Source: Phaeosaccion multiseriatum
Taxonomy: Eukaryota; Ochrophyta, other classes
Direction of reading: 5' to 3'
NCBI GenBank assembly: GCA_965112735.1
Contig: OZ218958.1
Span: 2,418,001-2,482,000, forward strand
Length of the DNA: 64,000 nt
Shown: one piece after another, positions 1 through 15,264 of the stretch
How positions within the stretch are numbered: position 1 is the stretch's first letter
Layout of the letters: each line of letters begins with the position of its first letter
The notes under the pieces: generated by a model
Databases searched by the model: none
What the model saw: the letters and a program-made list of their open reading frames with translations, nothing else
What the model was told of the DNA's origin: nothing
Program-made: the position numbers and the translations under genes

Positions 1-202
1 GTGACCGGAGAGGGCCGAATGGGCAGAGTGGGCTGCGGGGACTGCGAACAAGACAGCCCCCCCACACCAACACCAGCACCAACACCGCCAGCGCCCCCCC
101 CTGGAGACTCCGACGGCGGCTGCTTGGAGAGAGACACGATGGTTCCCGGGGGGGGAGTCGCAAAGCCGCGGATGGTGCCCACCGGGGGAGTGGAGTAGCC
201 TC

Positions 203-250
<48 letters not shown>

Positions 251-531
251 CCGCCGAAGGAGCCAGCGAAGACATAGAAGAGAGGTCTGCGGAGGCAGAG
301 GACGGGCGCCGGTGCTGCTGCACGTATGGCTCCTGATGCATCCCCAAATGCTGCTGCTGTATCACCTGCTGCTGCTGCTGCTCTTGCTCTTGCTGCTGCT
401 GTGTCACCAACTGCTGCTGCTGCTGCTGCCCTTGTTGCCATGCGAGCTGCTGCTGGGGTGGCGTCGGGCAGTAGCGCTCTTCTCCTCCTGCTCCCTGTCC
501 TTCCGCTGGTCCTTGCTGCTGTTGCTGCTGT

Positions 532-574
<43 letters not shown>

Positions 575-1739
575 GCACGAAAGGAGGAAGGTCCCGGCTG
601 CCGCCGCCGCCGACGCTGCCCCTGCGAGTGTGGCGGATAGGTCCACTGCCCTCCCCCACCCCGCCCACCCCTCCCATCCCGGCCAGCATAAAGGGGGTGG
701 TGCTGTGCGGTCGCCTCTCGAGGCGCTCCTGCTCCTGCTGGGCTTGCTGGTTGGCTGCTGCCTCCCGTTGTTGGATGCTCCACCACTCATCCCCCCCCCA
801 CTCCTCCTGCTGCTGCTGCTGCTGCCGGCGGGGTGGGGGAATGTCGGTGTCGTAGAGAGGGGCTCTTCCTTTGACGCCGGCGGCTCCGGTCCCTGCCCCT
901 GCGGTGAGGGGTGCGTTGCCACCTCCTAGTCCTCCTCCTCCTCCTCCTCCTGCTGCTGCTGCTGTCTTACTGGAAGGGAAGATGGGCCCCGACGACCACT
1001 CTCTCGAGACATAGACTTGCTGCTGTCGCTGTGGCTGGTCGTGTTGGTCGTCGCGTTGTTGGTGCTGTAGCGCATGTTGCTGCTGCTGCTGCTGGATGAT
1101 CGACTGCTCCGGGTGCTGCGGCTCCGGCGACGTGAGAGTGAATTCCTCGAGCAGAGGAGACGTGCGGTGACTGCGAGTACCGGAGCTTCCCCCCCCCTCC
1201 GAAAGCGTAATGGGGCCGGAGTTGGAGTTGAGGCCGGGGCTGCCACTGTAGTCAGACGAGAGCCGCGAAGTGCGTGATGTAGAGGTGGTGAGGTTGAGCG
1301 TGGCCAGCATCTCCGACACATTGTCGCCGCTCTGCCTCCTCGGGTACGGCCCCTCTTGTTCCTCCAGATCTCCTTGCATCGGCAGTGGTGGCGACCTCTG
1401 CTGCTGCTGCTGCTGTTGCTGCCGCTGCTGCTGCTGCTGCTGCTGCTGCTCATCGTCGGCTTGAGGTAGCGGAGAGGGTGCCAGCACAGTAAAGGAAGGC
1501 GACGCTCCTGTTCCCGTGTGTGGGCCCAACCCCTTCCCAGCAGGAGAGGACCCTACGGGAGCACCCATCGCAGCCGCGGCGGGCTTGCCGACCGGGCCGA
1601 ATGAGCTCGTCCTGCTCTTACAGTCACGCTCTTGCCGCATGCGCAAAGGCGGCCCATCCAGAGACTGCCACTGGGCGTGCTGCGGCTCTAGCGGTGGGGC
1701 ATCTGATGCACTCATGCCCCCGTCCCCTTCTATGAACAT
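1..1739 (-). CDS. polyQ/polyN-rich protein, C-terminus beyond left edge
   Basis: The minus strand is open from a TAA at 1881-1883 to the left edge in the register whose codons are complementary to plus triplets starting at positions divisible by 3. The first ATG is at 1739 (MFIEGDGGMSASDAPPLEP), so at least 579 residues are encoded and the gene continues leftwards. The protein is low complexity: many glutamine runs (about 1390-1452, 800-830, 515-575, 360-430), a run of 15 asparagines at 204-248, glycine runs, and a proline/serine-rich end with two similar motifs, YSTPPVGTIRG and FATPPPGTIVS. No catalytic domain is visible. Such composition is common in transcription, RNA-granule and scaffold proteins, but no function is assigned. 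The other long frames here are translations of the same CAG repeats as polyS, polyL or polyA and lack the non-repeat protein-like stretches seen in this one. Confidence 0.6.
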
Positions 1740-2249
1740 GTTTGACGCTCTGCGGCCGGGCTGCCGCGACGACGGGATGCTGCCTCCCCCGGATCCGTTT
1801 TGTCCCCGGCCGCAAAACCTTTCTTCGCGTCTACCTTCCAACCACCTCTCTGAAGAGCGCCAACGCCAGACACCGCCGCCTTACTATGTGTCTGTTGTCT
1901 GGCTCCCTTCAGCAAGCTGCTGAAGCCTGGGCAAAAAATGCACCCCCCTTTCTAAAGTAGGATCGACGACAGGGTCTGGTTAATTTCTGTAGCGTGAGAA
2001 ACTCCTCCACGTACAAACATGTGTATCTGCCCCTTTCACCGGCAGAGAGCAGCATCATGCTCTAGACATACATCCTCCACCTCCACTTTCCTCCCTTAGC
2101 GTGTGCAGCGCTGTTGCTGGTGCCTCTCTGAAGAGACGCAAAATGTGGGGAATCTGCACAATGGACGGGCTGTCGGGGTTTGCGGGCGCAGAATAGAGTT
2201 AAAGACTATGTCAATGATTGGCGCTGGCTGTCTTGGATAGTCTGGAGGG
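1740..2249. other. upstream region between polyQ gene and array
   Basis: This is non-repetitive sequence between the start of the minus-strand polyQ gene and the left edge of the tandem array. It presumably holds the 5' UTR and promoter of the polyQ gene. I see no convincing coding exon, RNA gene or promoter motif, and no copy in the downstream array units. Confidence 0.4.
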
Positions 2250-2566
2250 CGATTCCTCTTTCCTCTTTGGACTGCAAAGCATGAGAAGGGGGGAGAGCAC
2301 GGACAATAGGGAGCGGAGGCCTTTGATATGAGGGTACTTTTCCTCTTGGCGGCGCCTCGATACTGGTTGAGCAGAGGGAAATTCTGCCACTTTCACTCCT
2401 GCTCCAAGGCGACCACTCAGCGAGTCCACTCCAGCTCGAGAGCTGCTGCTGCTGCTGCTACTGATGGTGCTGCTGCTGCCCAAGGGGACACTCCCTTATG
2501 CGGGTCTTTCTCCGCTGAACACCCACAGGACGGGACGGCTATACTGACGAGGACCTCCCATCGTGC

Positions 2567-2580
2567 CTTGATCGATCAAG
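2567..2580. promoter_or_regulatory. 14-bp perfect palindrome upstream of synthase A
   Basis: CTTGATCGATCAAG lies about 70 bp before the proposed start codon. The same palindrome is at 17019-17032 before copy B, while in the decayed copy C (about 30854) the right arm is lost. A regulatory role is only inferred from position and symmetry. Confidence 0.25.
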
Positions 2581-2649
2581 GGAGGGACTGGGATAGCGTG
2601 GGACGCTTCTGGAGAGAGGTGGGTGGGTGCCTGCTAGACCCTCACTGCT

Positions 2650-6618
<3,969 letters not shown>

Positions 6619-6660
6619 GGAGGGGGGTGGAGAGGCGGTAGGAGGAGGAGGAGGAGGAGG

Positions 6661-6697
<37 letters not shown>

Positions 6698-7342
6698 GGA
6701 TGAGGAGGAGGAGGAGGAGGAGGAGGAGGGGGAGGAGGATGAGGAGGAGGAGGAGGAGCAGCAGCTGCGTGTCACAACGCCTCTGTACAGAGAGACACAC
6801 AGGGCAGGTCAGACCAGGTCAGGGGGTTACCACGCCCCTCTGTGGAAGGACAAGCAAGACAGGGCATGTCAAGGTCAAGCCAGGTAAGGTGAGGTGGTGC
6901 TGCTGAGTGCCTCCGTTGGTGAGCAAGACTTTACTATTACATACGTTCATGAAATCCCACTCTGCGATTAGAAAGTTCGCAGAGCAATAGAGAGGAATTG
7001 GAAGAAAGGCATGGCAGTTAGACCAAGGCAGAGCACAGACGATTTTCAGTTTCAGTGACCTTACCAACAACACCGAACACCATACATAGGGTGGATCTCA
7101 CAGAAGGGGGTTCGATCGATTCATTTGGACGCACTGTTAATGCTCTACACGGTACGAGGGAGCGGCTCGGAGGCAGGAGGGAAGACCCTCTCCTTGGACC
7201 CAATCCAATCAACAGTACACCTCCTCTCGCGCTTCTTCAGAGGAGCGATGGTAGGCGTTCCACTACTTCTCTCTCGCCTCCCACCACAGGCAGAGCAGCC
7301 TCACTCGCACGTGCAGCTTCTCAAGTCTTGGGTTGGCGATGC
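6619..7342. other. convergent 3' intergenic region with GAG/GAT repeats
   Basis: Lies between the stop codons of synthase A and ankyrin gene 1. It starts with GAG and GAT trinucleotide runs (about 6640-6756), followed by non-repetitive sequence conserved in all six half-units. That sequence includes a stretch with repeated CAGGTCAGACCAGGTCAGG. No gene is supported; 3' UTRs and terminators of both genes are expected here. Confidence 0.5.
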
Positions 7343-9439
7343 TCAGGGGTCAGCCCGGCTCCTCTTCCGCGATGGCCCTTCTTCCTCCTCTCTCTCGGTC
7401 TCGTTCTGCTCCAGCTCGAAGCCGTACTCTCCCATCAGCGTCTTCACCTCCCTCGACATGCCCTCCAAGCAGAAGAACTCCGCGGCCTGCAGAGCCTGCT
7501 TGGCTCGAACGTCGTCGAACAGCTTCACACGCTTCCTCTTCTTGCCGCCCCGGCCAGTGCCTTCAGCTCCCCCCCCTTCTCCTCGCCTACCGCTGCTGCT
7601 GCTGCTGCTGGTGGTGCCCCCCTCTGTACCTCCCTCTCCCGGCCTTCTCGTCAGCAGCTCCTCCACACTGCCCGTCGTCACGAACTGCACCACAGCCTCA
7701 AAGCCCTCCTCGGTGAAATCCACGCCATCATACTTCAGCTCTACACGCTTCATCTGCTTCTTGCCCTTCCCTGCCCCCTTCTCCTCCCCATCATCATCTT
7801 TATCAACCCCCTTGTAGCCGTGCTTCCTCGGGTCAAGCATATTCGGAAGAATGCCTGCCGCTGAGGCTTGGCCTGAGGAGGTGTTCACTCTCTCCTTCTC
7901 TCTTCCACTGACCCTCGCCGCCAGCCGCTCCATCAGAGGGATGCTCAAGACGTACTGCTTCTCGCCCTTCTCTCCACTGCGCGTATTCACCAGCCTAACC
8001 CGCACTGTGCTGTCAGCCTTCTCATCCTCAGCACCAGCCATCGTGGACAAGCAGTGCTCCGAAACGGTGTGAAGTCTGTCTGTGGCAGCGTTTCGCCGCT
8101 CCCGTTCCTTCCTGAAGAAAGAGGTAATGACACCACCGAAGCGTGCCTTCCCTGCCGCTTTCATCACCTTCTCGTTAACGTCAGCGCCCATCTTCAGCAG
8201 GAATCGAGCCACCTTCTCGCGCGCCTCCTTGTCTCCTGGTGATGTTGGAAAACTCTTCAAAGTCTGAGCTATCTTCCCTTCTCCAGGGCGCATGCACGAT
8301 ACCAAAGGACTTTCACCATCATCGGTGAGGGCATCGATCGCCGCTCCGCCCTCCACCAGGAGGTAGGCCATCTTGATGCTGCCCAGGGCGGCCGCGAGAT
8401 GCAGTGGGGAGATCGAATTCATGTCTTTGACATCGACAGAGGCATCGGCGCATATCAGCTCCCTCACAACCTTCACGTGGCCATTGAGGACCGCAAACCA
8501 GAGGGAAGTGATACCATATACATCGACAGCATCAAGGGGGGCACCGCGACGAATGAGCTCCTTCACACATCCCAGATGTCCATGAAAAGAGGCACAGTGG
8601 AGCGGCGTGTCCAACTCGTTGCTCCTTGCATCGGCCTGCAGCCCTCTGCCCACAAGAATGGGGATGCACTGCTCGTTTCCGGTGTACGCGGCGAAATGCA
8701 GGAGAGTGTGGCCATCTTCGTCCTTCACCTGCACATCTGCGCCTTTCTTGAGCAAGACTGACAGAGCCTCGGCCCGCCCTGCTTTCGAGCCCTGCTCGTC
8801 ACTCCCTTTGCAGCAATTCTGGGCAGCCGTATACCCATACTGATTCTTCTCGACGACATTGGCCCCCGCCTTCACCAACATCTTCACACTCGAAGGGCTC
8901 CCATTCCAAGCCGCACCGTGCAAGGCGTAGGTCCCCTCCCATTTGGCTCCATGCTGAAGCAAGTACCACACTATCATGGGGTGCCCGGCGGAGGCAGCAA
9001 GGCGTAGAGGTGTCCGTCCAGCATCACACTTGATGTTGACATCCGCACCTGCCTCCACTAACCCCTTCACCAAGTCAAAGTGCCCCCTGCGTGCAGCAAG
9101 GTGCAGAGCCGTCTCGCCAGGCTCATCTTCATCATCCAAACTGCTGAGTTTGGCGTCCAGGTGCAGTCCGCACTCCCCCAGCAGCTTCACCCCCTCCAGC
9201 ATCCTCGAACCCTTCACCTCCGAACAGAGTGTCTCCTTGCTCTTCTCAGTACCGGCGAGGTAGTGCAGCGGACCATACCCCTTCTGCTTCAGCTCCTCGA
9301 CATCGACGGTGCAGAGAACGGCCTTGAGCAAGAGCAGGAGGTCCTCCTTGCTGCTTCCCCAGCCTGAAGCCTCCAGCTCAGCTCTCTTGTCATACCACTC
9401 CTGCACCTTCCCGGCAATCCTCTCTCGCTCTGCACTCAT
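7343..9439 (-). CDS. ankyrin-repeat protein 1 with BTB-like C-terminus
   Basis: Single-exon frame, 698 residues from the start MSAERER shared by all six copies; the frame stays open upstream to 9535. Order: helical N-terminus (1-53), a divergent ankyrin repeat (54-95, GYGPLHYLA), about eight further repeats (109-370), one with a long insertion (372-420), a linker, then a split region resembling a BTB/POZ fold: VRVRLVNTRSGEKGEKQYVL (about 480), DFTEEGFEAVVQFVTTGSVEEL (about 575) and AKQALQAAEFFCLEGMSREV (about 648), interrupted by acidic and Ser/Gly runs. It ends in a basic RKRSR motif that could be a nuclear signal. Partner-facing residues here: repeat 1 L/R, repeat 3 G/WN, repeat 5 F/YT, repeat 6 C/FH, repeat 7 W/LN. 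Ankyrin plus BTB proteins often serve as Cul3 adaptors; that role is inference. Confidence 0.88.
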   Translation of the reverse strand: MSAERERIAGKVQEWYDKRAELEASGWGSSKEDLLLLLKAVLCTVDVEELKQKGYGPLHYLAGTEKSKETLCSEVKGSRMLEGVKLLGECGLHLDAKLSSLDDEDEPGETALHLAARRGHFDLVKGLVEAGADVNIKCDAGRTPLRLAASAGHPMIVWYLLQHGAKWEGTYALHGAAWNGSPSSVKMLVKAGANVVEKNQYGYTAAQNCCKGSDEQGSKAGRAEALSVLLKKGADVQVKDEDGHTLLHFAAYTGNEQCIPILVGRGLQADARSNELDTPLHCASFHGHLGCVKELIRRGAPLDAVDVYGITSLWFAVLNGHVKVVRELICADASVDVKDMNSISPLHLAAALGSIKMAYLLVEGGAAIDALTDDGESPLVSCMRPGEGKIAQTLKSFPTSPGDKEAREKVARFLLKMGADVNEKVMKAAGKARFGGVITSFFRKERERRNAATDRLHTVSEHCLSTMAGAEDEKADSTVRVRLVNTRSGEKGEKQYVLSIPLMERLAARVSGREKERVNTSSGQASAAGILPNMLDPRKHGYKGVDKDDDGEEKGAGKGKKQMKRVELKYDGVDFTEEGFEAVVQFVTTGSVEELLTRRPGEGGTEGGTTSSSSSSGRRGEGGGAEGTGRGGKKRKRVKLFDDVRAKQALQAAEFFCLEGMSREVKTLMGEYGFELEQNETEREEEEGPSRKRSRADP

Positions 9440-10656
9440 CTTCCTCGAGAGCACACTCGCTCTTCCCCTACCCCGAGCGACTCTGTCGTACAGACAGCAG
9501 CAAGAAGGGTAAGGAAGAGGGAAACTAGACGCCACTCCGGTAGCCTCGAGCTACGAAAGCGTCTGCTTCAGCAGTCGGGCACAGATGGCGGTGGGAAAGC
9601 CGAGCGATAGGAAGAAAGGCAGCGAATACAGACTGAGATCCTCAGAAGGAGATAGAGAGGAGCACGAGCGGAACGAGGGGGAGAGGGAGGGGGAGAGGGA
9701 GGGGGGGAGGTGTCGGTATAATGCGTGCGAAAGGGGAATTTAACGCCCTGTGAGTCGTAGACCTGAAGGGGGGAAAGAAAGAGTTCCAGCTCGCTTTTTT
9801 TACTTTTGTTTGTCGTCTTCGGATTATCGTCGTCGCCTTCGCGCCTCATTGGAGGGAGGAGACGAATACAAGAGATACAGGCTATCGCAGACGAAGCGCT
9901 TTGGCAGTCTCAGCGAACACATTGTGGAATAGGGGTTGGGCTGCTGAGAGTGTGCTTGCGGCATTCCTGTGGCGAGAATTGGCGGCTGATAAAGCGAGGG
10001 TGCGTTTTCTTCAATTTTGACCATCTCAGTCAGGAGGATGGGCGAGCGCGACTCCATCGTCGGACATAGAGCTGGGGCAGCCATGTGTCTCCTCCGTAGG
10101 ATTGTGCGGAGCTTTTGATGTGCCGTCCTTGCTCTGTCACGCCACAGTCACTTTGACTTTTCCCTCAAAGGGTGAGTACTCCGGCTTTGCTGATGTAGCA
10201 ACGTGTAGATGCTGATGCTGGCCTTGTCTACCGTTCTCAGGGCCCGTCAGGTCATCATGCACTCCGTATGACACGTCTGGCAACTCCCGCACCACCGCTG
10301 TCTCCATGGGGCTTTGGTAGCGGGCCTTTCGCACGTGTTCGGCGTAGAGCAAAGTCGACGCAAAGGTGAGAGAGCAGGAGCGAGGCATGGAGAGGAGGCC
10401 AAACGGAGGGCTTCCCTCCTGAGCTATTGGCGGCACAGCAGGAATCGAAGGATCAAAGGTGTAGGCTGACAGATGCCCAAGTTTTAGCTTCCGCGAGCGT
10501 AAACCCATTTGGACAACAATGGCGGGCCTGTCCACTCTCTCATTTCCCCCCGTCAGAGTATCGGTCTTGCTCAATTGGCGTCATGGTAACCACCCTGCCC
10601 CTAATGCTCTACTCTAACTCTCGTCCACCTCTCCTCCGCGCCACTTTGGATCACAG
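9440..10656. other. 5' region of ankyrin gene 1 up to truncated synthase A'
   Basis: Conserved in the other ankyrin upstream regions. It holds a pyrimidine/purine-rich tract, a TATA-like GGTATAAT near 9715-9722 and a block near 10200-10600 also found before the other copies. It presumably carries the ankyrin promoter. No conserved reading frame is evident. Homology to intron 4 of the full synthase begins at about 10608. Confidence 0.45.
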
Positions 10657-12179
10657 GCGTGAAGCGAGCCAACGCCATGCTTCAGAGCATCCAAGGAGGC
10701 AAGGAGAGGGGAGGCGAGGAGGAGGGGGGGGGCGAGGGCCATCGCTGAGGATCATTCATGTACGGCAAGATCAAGACCGCTCACAAGGAAGATGTGTGCC
10801 GCCTTATGGAGGCGAGAGCAAGGGTAAGGACCCTGCGCCTGAGCAGCGGGGAGGAGGTACCTGTCATGGCTGTGGAGCTAGGTAAGAGAGGGGAGGGGGG
10901 GGGGGAGGGAGGGGTGGGCGACACTGCCTACTCTGCTAACATGGTCGGGCCTGCCTGTGCCATGGGTCCATATCCCGTACATACAAACCGCTCCTACCAC
11001 GCCTTGGTTGTCTGTGCCTTCCGTCTGGTGCCATGTTTGCGATTCTTTTCGAGAGAGCCCTCCATCCCTTTTCTGCCCTTCATTGCGTGACAAAAGGCCC
11101 CCACTCTCTTCTCCCGCCCTCCCTCCCTCCCTCCCTCCCTCCCTCCCTCCCTCCCTCCCTCCCTCCCTCCCTCCCTCCCTCCCTCCCTCCCTCCCTCCCT
11201 CCCTTCTCTCCTTGACTCCCTTCCTGGCGGTGGCGACCCATGTTCCTTCAACGATTCATTGCCCCAACCCCAAACCCAAACTCAACCCCCTTCTCCGTCC
11301 ACTGCCATCCGCCCTCTTCAAACCTCCCCCCCTCCCACCCACCATCGGCTGCCATCCCCCCCTCTCTCCCGCCTCCAAAAGTGGGAGACAGGTTTCTGCG
11401 GCGGCAGGTGCGTGCGTTTCCCCCCATCCTCCTCCCTCCATATCGTATCTCCACATACCCAATCCATCCACTGCCATCCAATGCATCTCATCCATCCACT
11501 GCCATCCAATCACCATATTACTCACTACCCAGGTGCGCATCCTTGTGTCGACCCTTGTACGTGAGTGCATGCTCGCGGCTCATCACGAGACGACCGAAAG
11601 GGACGGGCTGAGCAAGGTGCCCCATGTGCTGAACGAAGGGCTCAAGAAGGCGCCGCTAGAGGTACCCGTGCCTCCCATGAGGCTGGACAGCGACGGGAAG
11701 AGAACGTGAGTATTTGAGCAGAGTAGTGAGGTCTTTGGCAGAGCAGTAGTGAAGAGATCACGCCCTTTAAGTGCCATCGATGCCTACCTAAAAGTAACGA
11801 CCTTTCCGCCCTTCCTGGGGTTGCTTAGAAGAAGGGAGGGAGGTCGAGTAGTATAGTGAGAAGCAGGAAGGAAGAGCAGCCAAGCGCATCATCGATCCTA
11901 CGCCAAACAGGAACGAGACGGGGGCATGTATGACGACATGAGACAGCAAGGGGGGGGGGGTTGTGTGCTCTCTCGAGGGTTTATCGTCCTCTCCCTCCCC
12001 TCTCACGGCTTTCCCATCCACTGCCACCCCTCTCCCTCAGGGTACCCTCCCCATACATGCCGGGCTCGGAAACCGCTCTCCTGGACCTCCTTGGGGTGCC
12101 TCGAGATTGGATAGCGGCTCCTGCGCCATCCCTCGGCCTGGGCATGATGGGGGCCGGATACTCGGAGTGGGGATCGTAG
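10657..12179 (+). pseudogene. truncated synthase A' (exons 5-8 only, two nonsense codons)
   Basis: Matches the full synthase from just before exon 5 to the end and lacks exons 1-4, hence the catalytic GRTDAGVSA segment. In exon 5 a conserved Trp codon is TGA (10746-10748), and in exon 8 a Glu codon is TAG (12177-12179). The FLRRQ-VRILV exons are still present and the splice sites are intact. A catalytically dead 3' fragment is the simplest reading. Confidence 0.85.
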
Positions 12180-12302
12180 CTCAGTCCGTGGGAGCGTCGT
12201 GAGGACGAGGGAGGAGGATGAGGAGGAGGAGGAGGAGGAGGAGAGGCGGGAGGAGGAGGAGGAGGAGGAGGAGGGGGGTGTAGAGGCGGGAGGAGGAGGA
12301 GG

Positions 12303-12342
<40 letters not shown>

Positions 12343-12371
12343 GGAGGAGGATAATGATGATGATGATGATA

Positions 12372-12414
<43 letters not shown>

Positions 12415-13161
12415 GGAGGAGGAGGAGGAGGAGGAGGAGGAGGAGGAGGAGGAGGAGGAGGAGGAGGAGCAGCAGCAGCAGCAGCGGTTGCAGCAGGAGC
12501 TCGACTGAACGGAGCGAGAGCGGGATGGGGACGGGCGAGCTCCGTGTGGGAGGGAAGGGGGACGAAGGGGCACGAGAGACTGAGTGGGCTGTCACAACGC
12601 CTCTGTACCGAGAGACACACAGGGCAGGTCAGACCAGGTCAGGGGGTTACCACGCCCCTCTGTGGAAGGACAAGCAAGACAGGGCATGTCAAGGTCAAGC
12701 CAGGTAAGGTCAGGTGGTGCTGTTGAGTGCCTCCGTCGGTGAGCAAGACTTTACTTTTACATACGTTTATGACATCCCACTCTGCGATGAGACAGTTCGC
12801 AGAGTAGTAGAGAGGGATTGGAAGAAAGGCATGGCAGTTGGACCAAGGGAGAGCACAGACGGTTTTCAGTTTCAGTGACCTTATCAACAATACAGAACTC
12901 CATACACAGGGTTGATCTCGCAGAAGGGGGTTCGATCGATTCATTTGGACGCACTTAATGCGCTACACGGTACGAGGGAGCGGCTCTGAGGCAGGAGGGA
13001 AGACCCCCCTCCTTGGTCCCAATCCAATCAACAGTACACCTCCTCTCGCGCTTCTTCAGAGGAGCGATGGAAGGCGTTCCACTACTTCTCTCTCGCCTCC
13101 CACCACAGGCAGGGCAGCCTCACTCGCACGTGCAGCTTCTCAAGTCTTGGGTTGGCGATGC
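12180..13161. other. convergent 3' region with long GAG/GAT repeats
   Basis: Equivalent of 6619-7342 but with a much longer GAG/GAT/AAT microsatellite (about 12200-12470) followed by a CAG run. The rest is conserved non-coding sequence up to the stop of ankyrin gene 2. Confidence 0.5.
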
Positions 13162-15264
13162 TCAGGGGTCAGCCCTGCTTCTTTTCCGCGATGGCCCATC
13201 TTCTTCCTCCTTCTCAGTCTCGTTCTGCTCCAGCTCGAAGCCGTACTCTCCCATCAGCGTCTTCACCTCCCTCGACATGCCCTCCAAGCAGAAGAACTCC
13301 GCGGCCTGCAGAGCCTGCTTCGCTCGAGCGTCGTCGAACAGCTTCACACGCTTCTTCTTCTTCCCTCCCCTGTCATTCCCTTCAGCTTCCCCCCCCCCTC
13401 CTCCTCCTCGCCTACCGCTGCTGCTGCTGCTGGTGGTGCCCCCCTCTGTACCTCCCTCTCGCGGCCTTCTCGTCAGCAGCTCCTCCACACTGCCCGTCGT
13501 CACGAACTGCACCACAGCCTCAAAGCCCTCCTCGGTGAAGTCCACGCCATCATACTTCAGCTCTACACGCTTCATCTGCTTCTTGCCCTTCCCTGCCCCC
13601 TTCTCCTCCCCATCATCATCTTCATCAACCCCCTTGTAGCCGTGCTTCCTCGGGTCAAGCATATTCGGAAGAATGCCTGCCGCTGAGGCTTGGCCTGGGG
13701 AGATCCTCACTCTTTCCTCCTCTCTCCCACTGACCCTCGCCGCCAGCCGCTCCATCAGAGGGATACTCAAGACATACTGCTTCTCGCCTTTCTCTCCACT
13801 GCGCGTATTCACCAGCCTAACCCGCACTATGCTGTCAGCCTTCTCATCCTCAGCACCGCTCATCGTGGAGAGATAAAGGGTAGAAACGGTGTGAAGTCTG
13901 TCTTTGACCACATTGCGCTCCTCCATCCCTTCTCGGAAGAAAGAAGCAACGCTATCACCGAAGCCTGCCTCCCCTGCCACCTTCATCACCTTCCCATCGG
14001 TAGAACTGCTGCCCATCTTCAGCAGGAATCGAGCCACCTTCTCGCGCGCCTCCTTCTCTCCTGGTGATGTTCGAAAATTCTCCAGCGTCCGAGCCACCTT
14101 CCCTTCTCCAGGGCGCATGCACGATACCAAAGGACTGTCACCATCATCAGTGAGGGCATCGACTGCCGCTCCACCCTCCACCAGGAGGTAGGCCATCTTG
14201 ATGCTGCCCAGGGCGGCCGCGAGATGCAGTGCGGTGATCGAATTCTTGTCCTTGACATGAACGGAGGCCCCTGCGCGTATCAGCTCCCTCACAACTTCCT
14301 CGAAGCCATTAAGGACCGCGAATAAGAGGGAAGTGCTACCAAGGACACCCACAGCGTCAAGGGGGGCACCGCGGCGAATGAGCTGCTTCACACATCCCAG
14401 ATGTCCATCCCAAGAGGCCAAGTGGAGCGGCGTGTCCAAGAGGTTGTTCCTTGCATCGGCCTGCAGCCCTCTGCCCACAAGAATGGGGATGCACTGCTCG
14501 TTTCCGAACAACGCGGCGAGGTGCAGGAGAGTGTGGCCATTGTCGTTCTTCACCTGCACATCTGCGCCCTTCTTGAGCAAGATAGACAGAGCCTCGGCCC
14601 GCCCTGCTTTTGAGCCCTGCCCCTCTTTCCCTCTGCAGCAACTCTGGGCAGCCGTGTCCCCATCCTGATTCTTCTCGAAAACATTGGCCCCTGCCTTCAG
14701 CAACATCTTCGCACTCGAAGGGCTCCCACACCAAGCCGCATCGTGCAAGGCGTAGGTCCCCTCCCATTTGGCTCCATGCTTAAGCAAGTACCACACTATC
14801 ATGGGGTGACAAGCGGAAGCAGCAAGGCGTAGAGGTGTCCGTCCAGCATCACACTTGATGTTGACATCCGCACCCGCCTCCACTAGCCCCTTCACCAAGT
14901 CAAAGTGCCCCCTCCATGCAGCAAGGTGCAGAGCCGTCTCGCCAGGCTCATCTTCATCATCCTCACTGCTGAGTTTGGCGTCCAGGTTCAGTCCGCACTC
15001 CCCCAGCAGCTTCACCCCCTCCAGCATCCTCGAGCCCTTCACCTCCGAGCAGCGTGTCTCCTTGCTCTTCTTAGCATCCGCGAGGTAGTGCAGCGGACCA
15101 TACCCCTTCTGCTTCAGCTCCTCGACATCGACGGTGCAGAGAACAGCCTTGAGCAAGAGCAGGAGGTCCTCCTTGGTGTTTCCCCAGCCCGAAGCCTCCA
15201 GCTCAGCTCTCTTGTCGTACCACTCCTGCACCTTCCCGGCAATCCTCTCCCGCTCCGCGCTCAT
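13162..15264 (-). CDS. ankyrin-repeat protein 2 with BTB-like C-terminus
   Basis: 700 residues from MSAERER; here no in-frame Met exists upstream, which supports this start for the family. Same architecture as ankyrin protein 1. Partner-facing residues: repeat 1 L/W, repeat 3 D/WC, repeat 5 HL/LF, repeat 6 L/WD, repeat 7 L/LN followed by GF instead of GH. It is the outlier in the post-ankyrin linker (GSSSTDGKVMKVAGEAGFGD), where copies 1, 3 and 4 share one version and copies 5 and 6 another. Its Ser/Gly spacer before the last BTB-like block also differs in length. Confidence 0.88.
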   Translation of the reverse strand: MSAERERIAGKVQEWYDKRAELEASGWGNTKEDLLLLLKAVLCTVDVEELKQKGYGPLHYLADAKKSKETRCSEVKGSRMLEGVKLLGECGLNLDAKLSSEDDEDEPGETALHLAAWRGHFDLVKGLVEAGADVNIKCDAGRTPLRLAASACHPMIVWYLLKHGAKWEGTYALHDAAWCGSPSSAKMLLKAGANVFEKNQDGDTAAQSCCRGKEGQGSKAGRAEALSILLKKGADVQVKNDNGHTLLHLAALFGNEQCIPILVGRGLQADARNNLLDTPLHLASWDGHLGCVKQLIRRGAPLDAVGVLGSTSLLFAVLNGFEEVVRELIRAGASVHVKDKNSITALHLAAALGSIKMAYLLVEGGAAVDALTDDGDSPLVSCMRPGEGKVARTLENFRTSPGEKEAREKVARFLLKMGSSSTDGKVMKVAGEAGFGDSVASFFREGMEERNVVKDRLHTVSTLYLSTMSGAEDEKADSIVRVRLVNTRSGEKGEKQYVLSIPLMERLAARVSGREEERVRISPGQASAAGILPNMLDPRKHGYKGVDEDDDGEEKGAGKGKKQMKRVELKYDGVDFTEEGFEAVVQFVTTGSVEELLTRRPREGGTEGGTTSSSSSGRRGGGGGGEAEGNDRGGKKKKRVKLFDDARAKQALQAAEFFCLEGMSREVKTLMGEYGFELEQNETEKEEEDGPSRKRSRADP

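Noticed and set aside
312-929. Plus-strand polyleucine and polyalanine frames
   Set aside because: Antisense or shifted readings of the CAG runs; the minus-strand frame is longer and has protein-like sequence between the runs.
7055-9367. Plus-strand frames opposite the ankyrin genes, present in all units
   Set aside because: They are open because the ankyrin codons lack certain triplets. Their products look like Leu/Ser/Pro-rich antisense, and variation follows ankyrin codons, not these frames.
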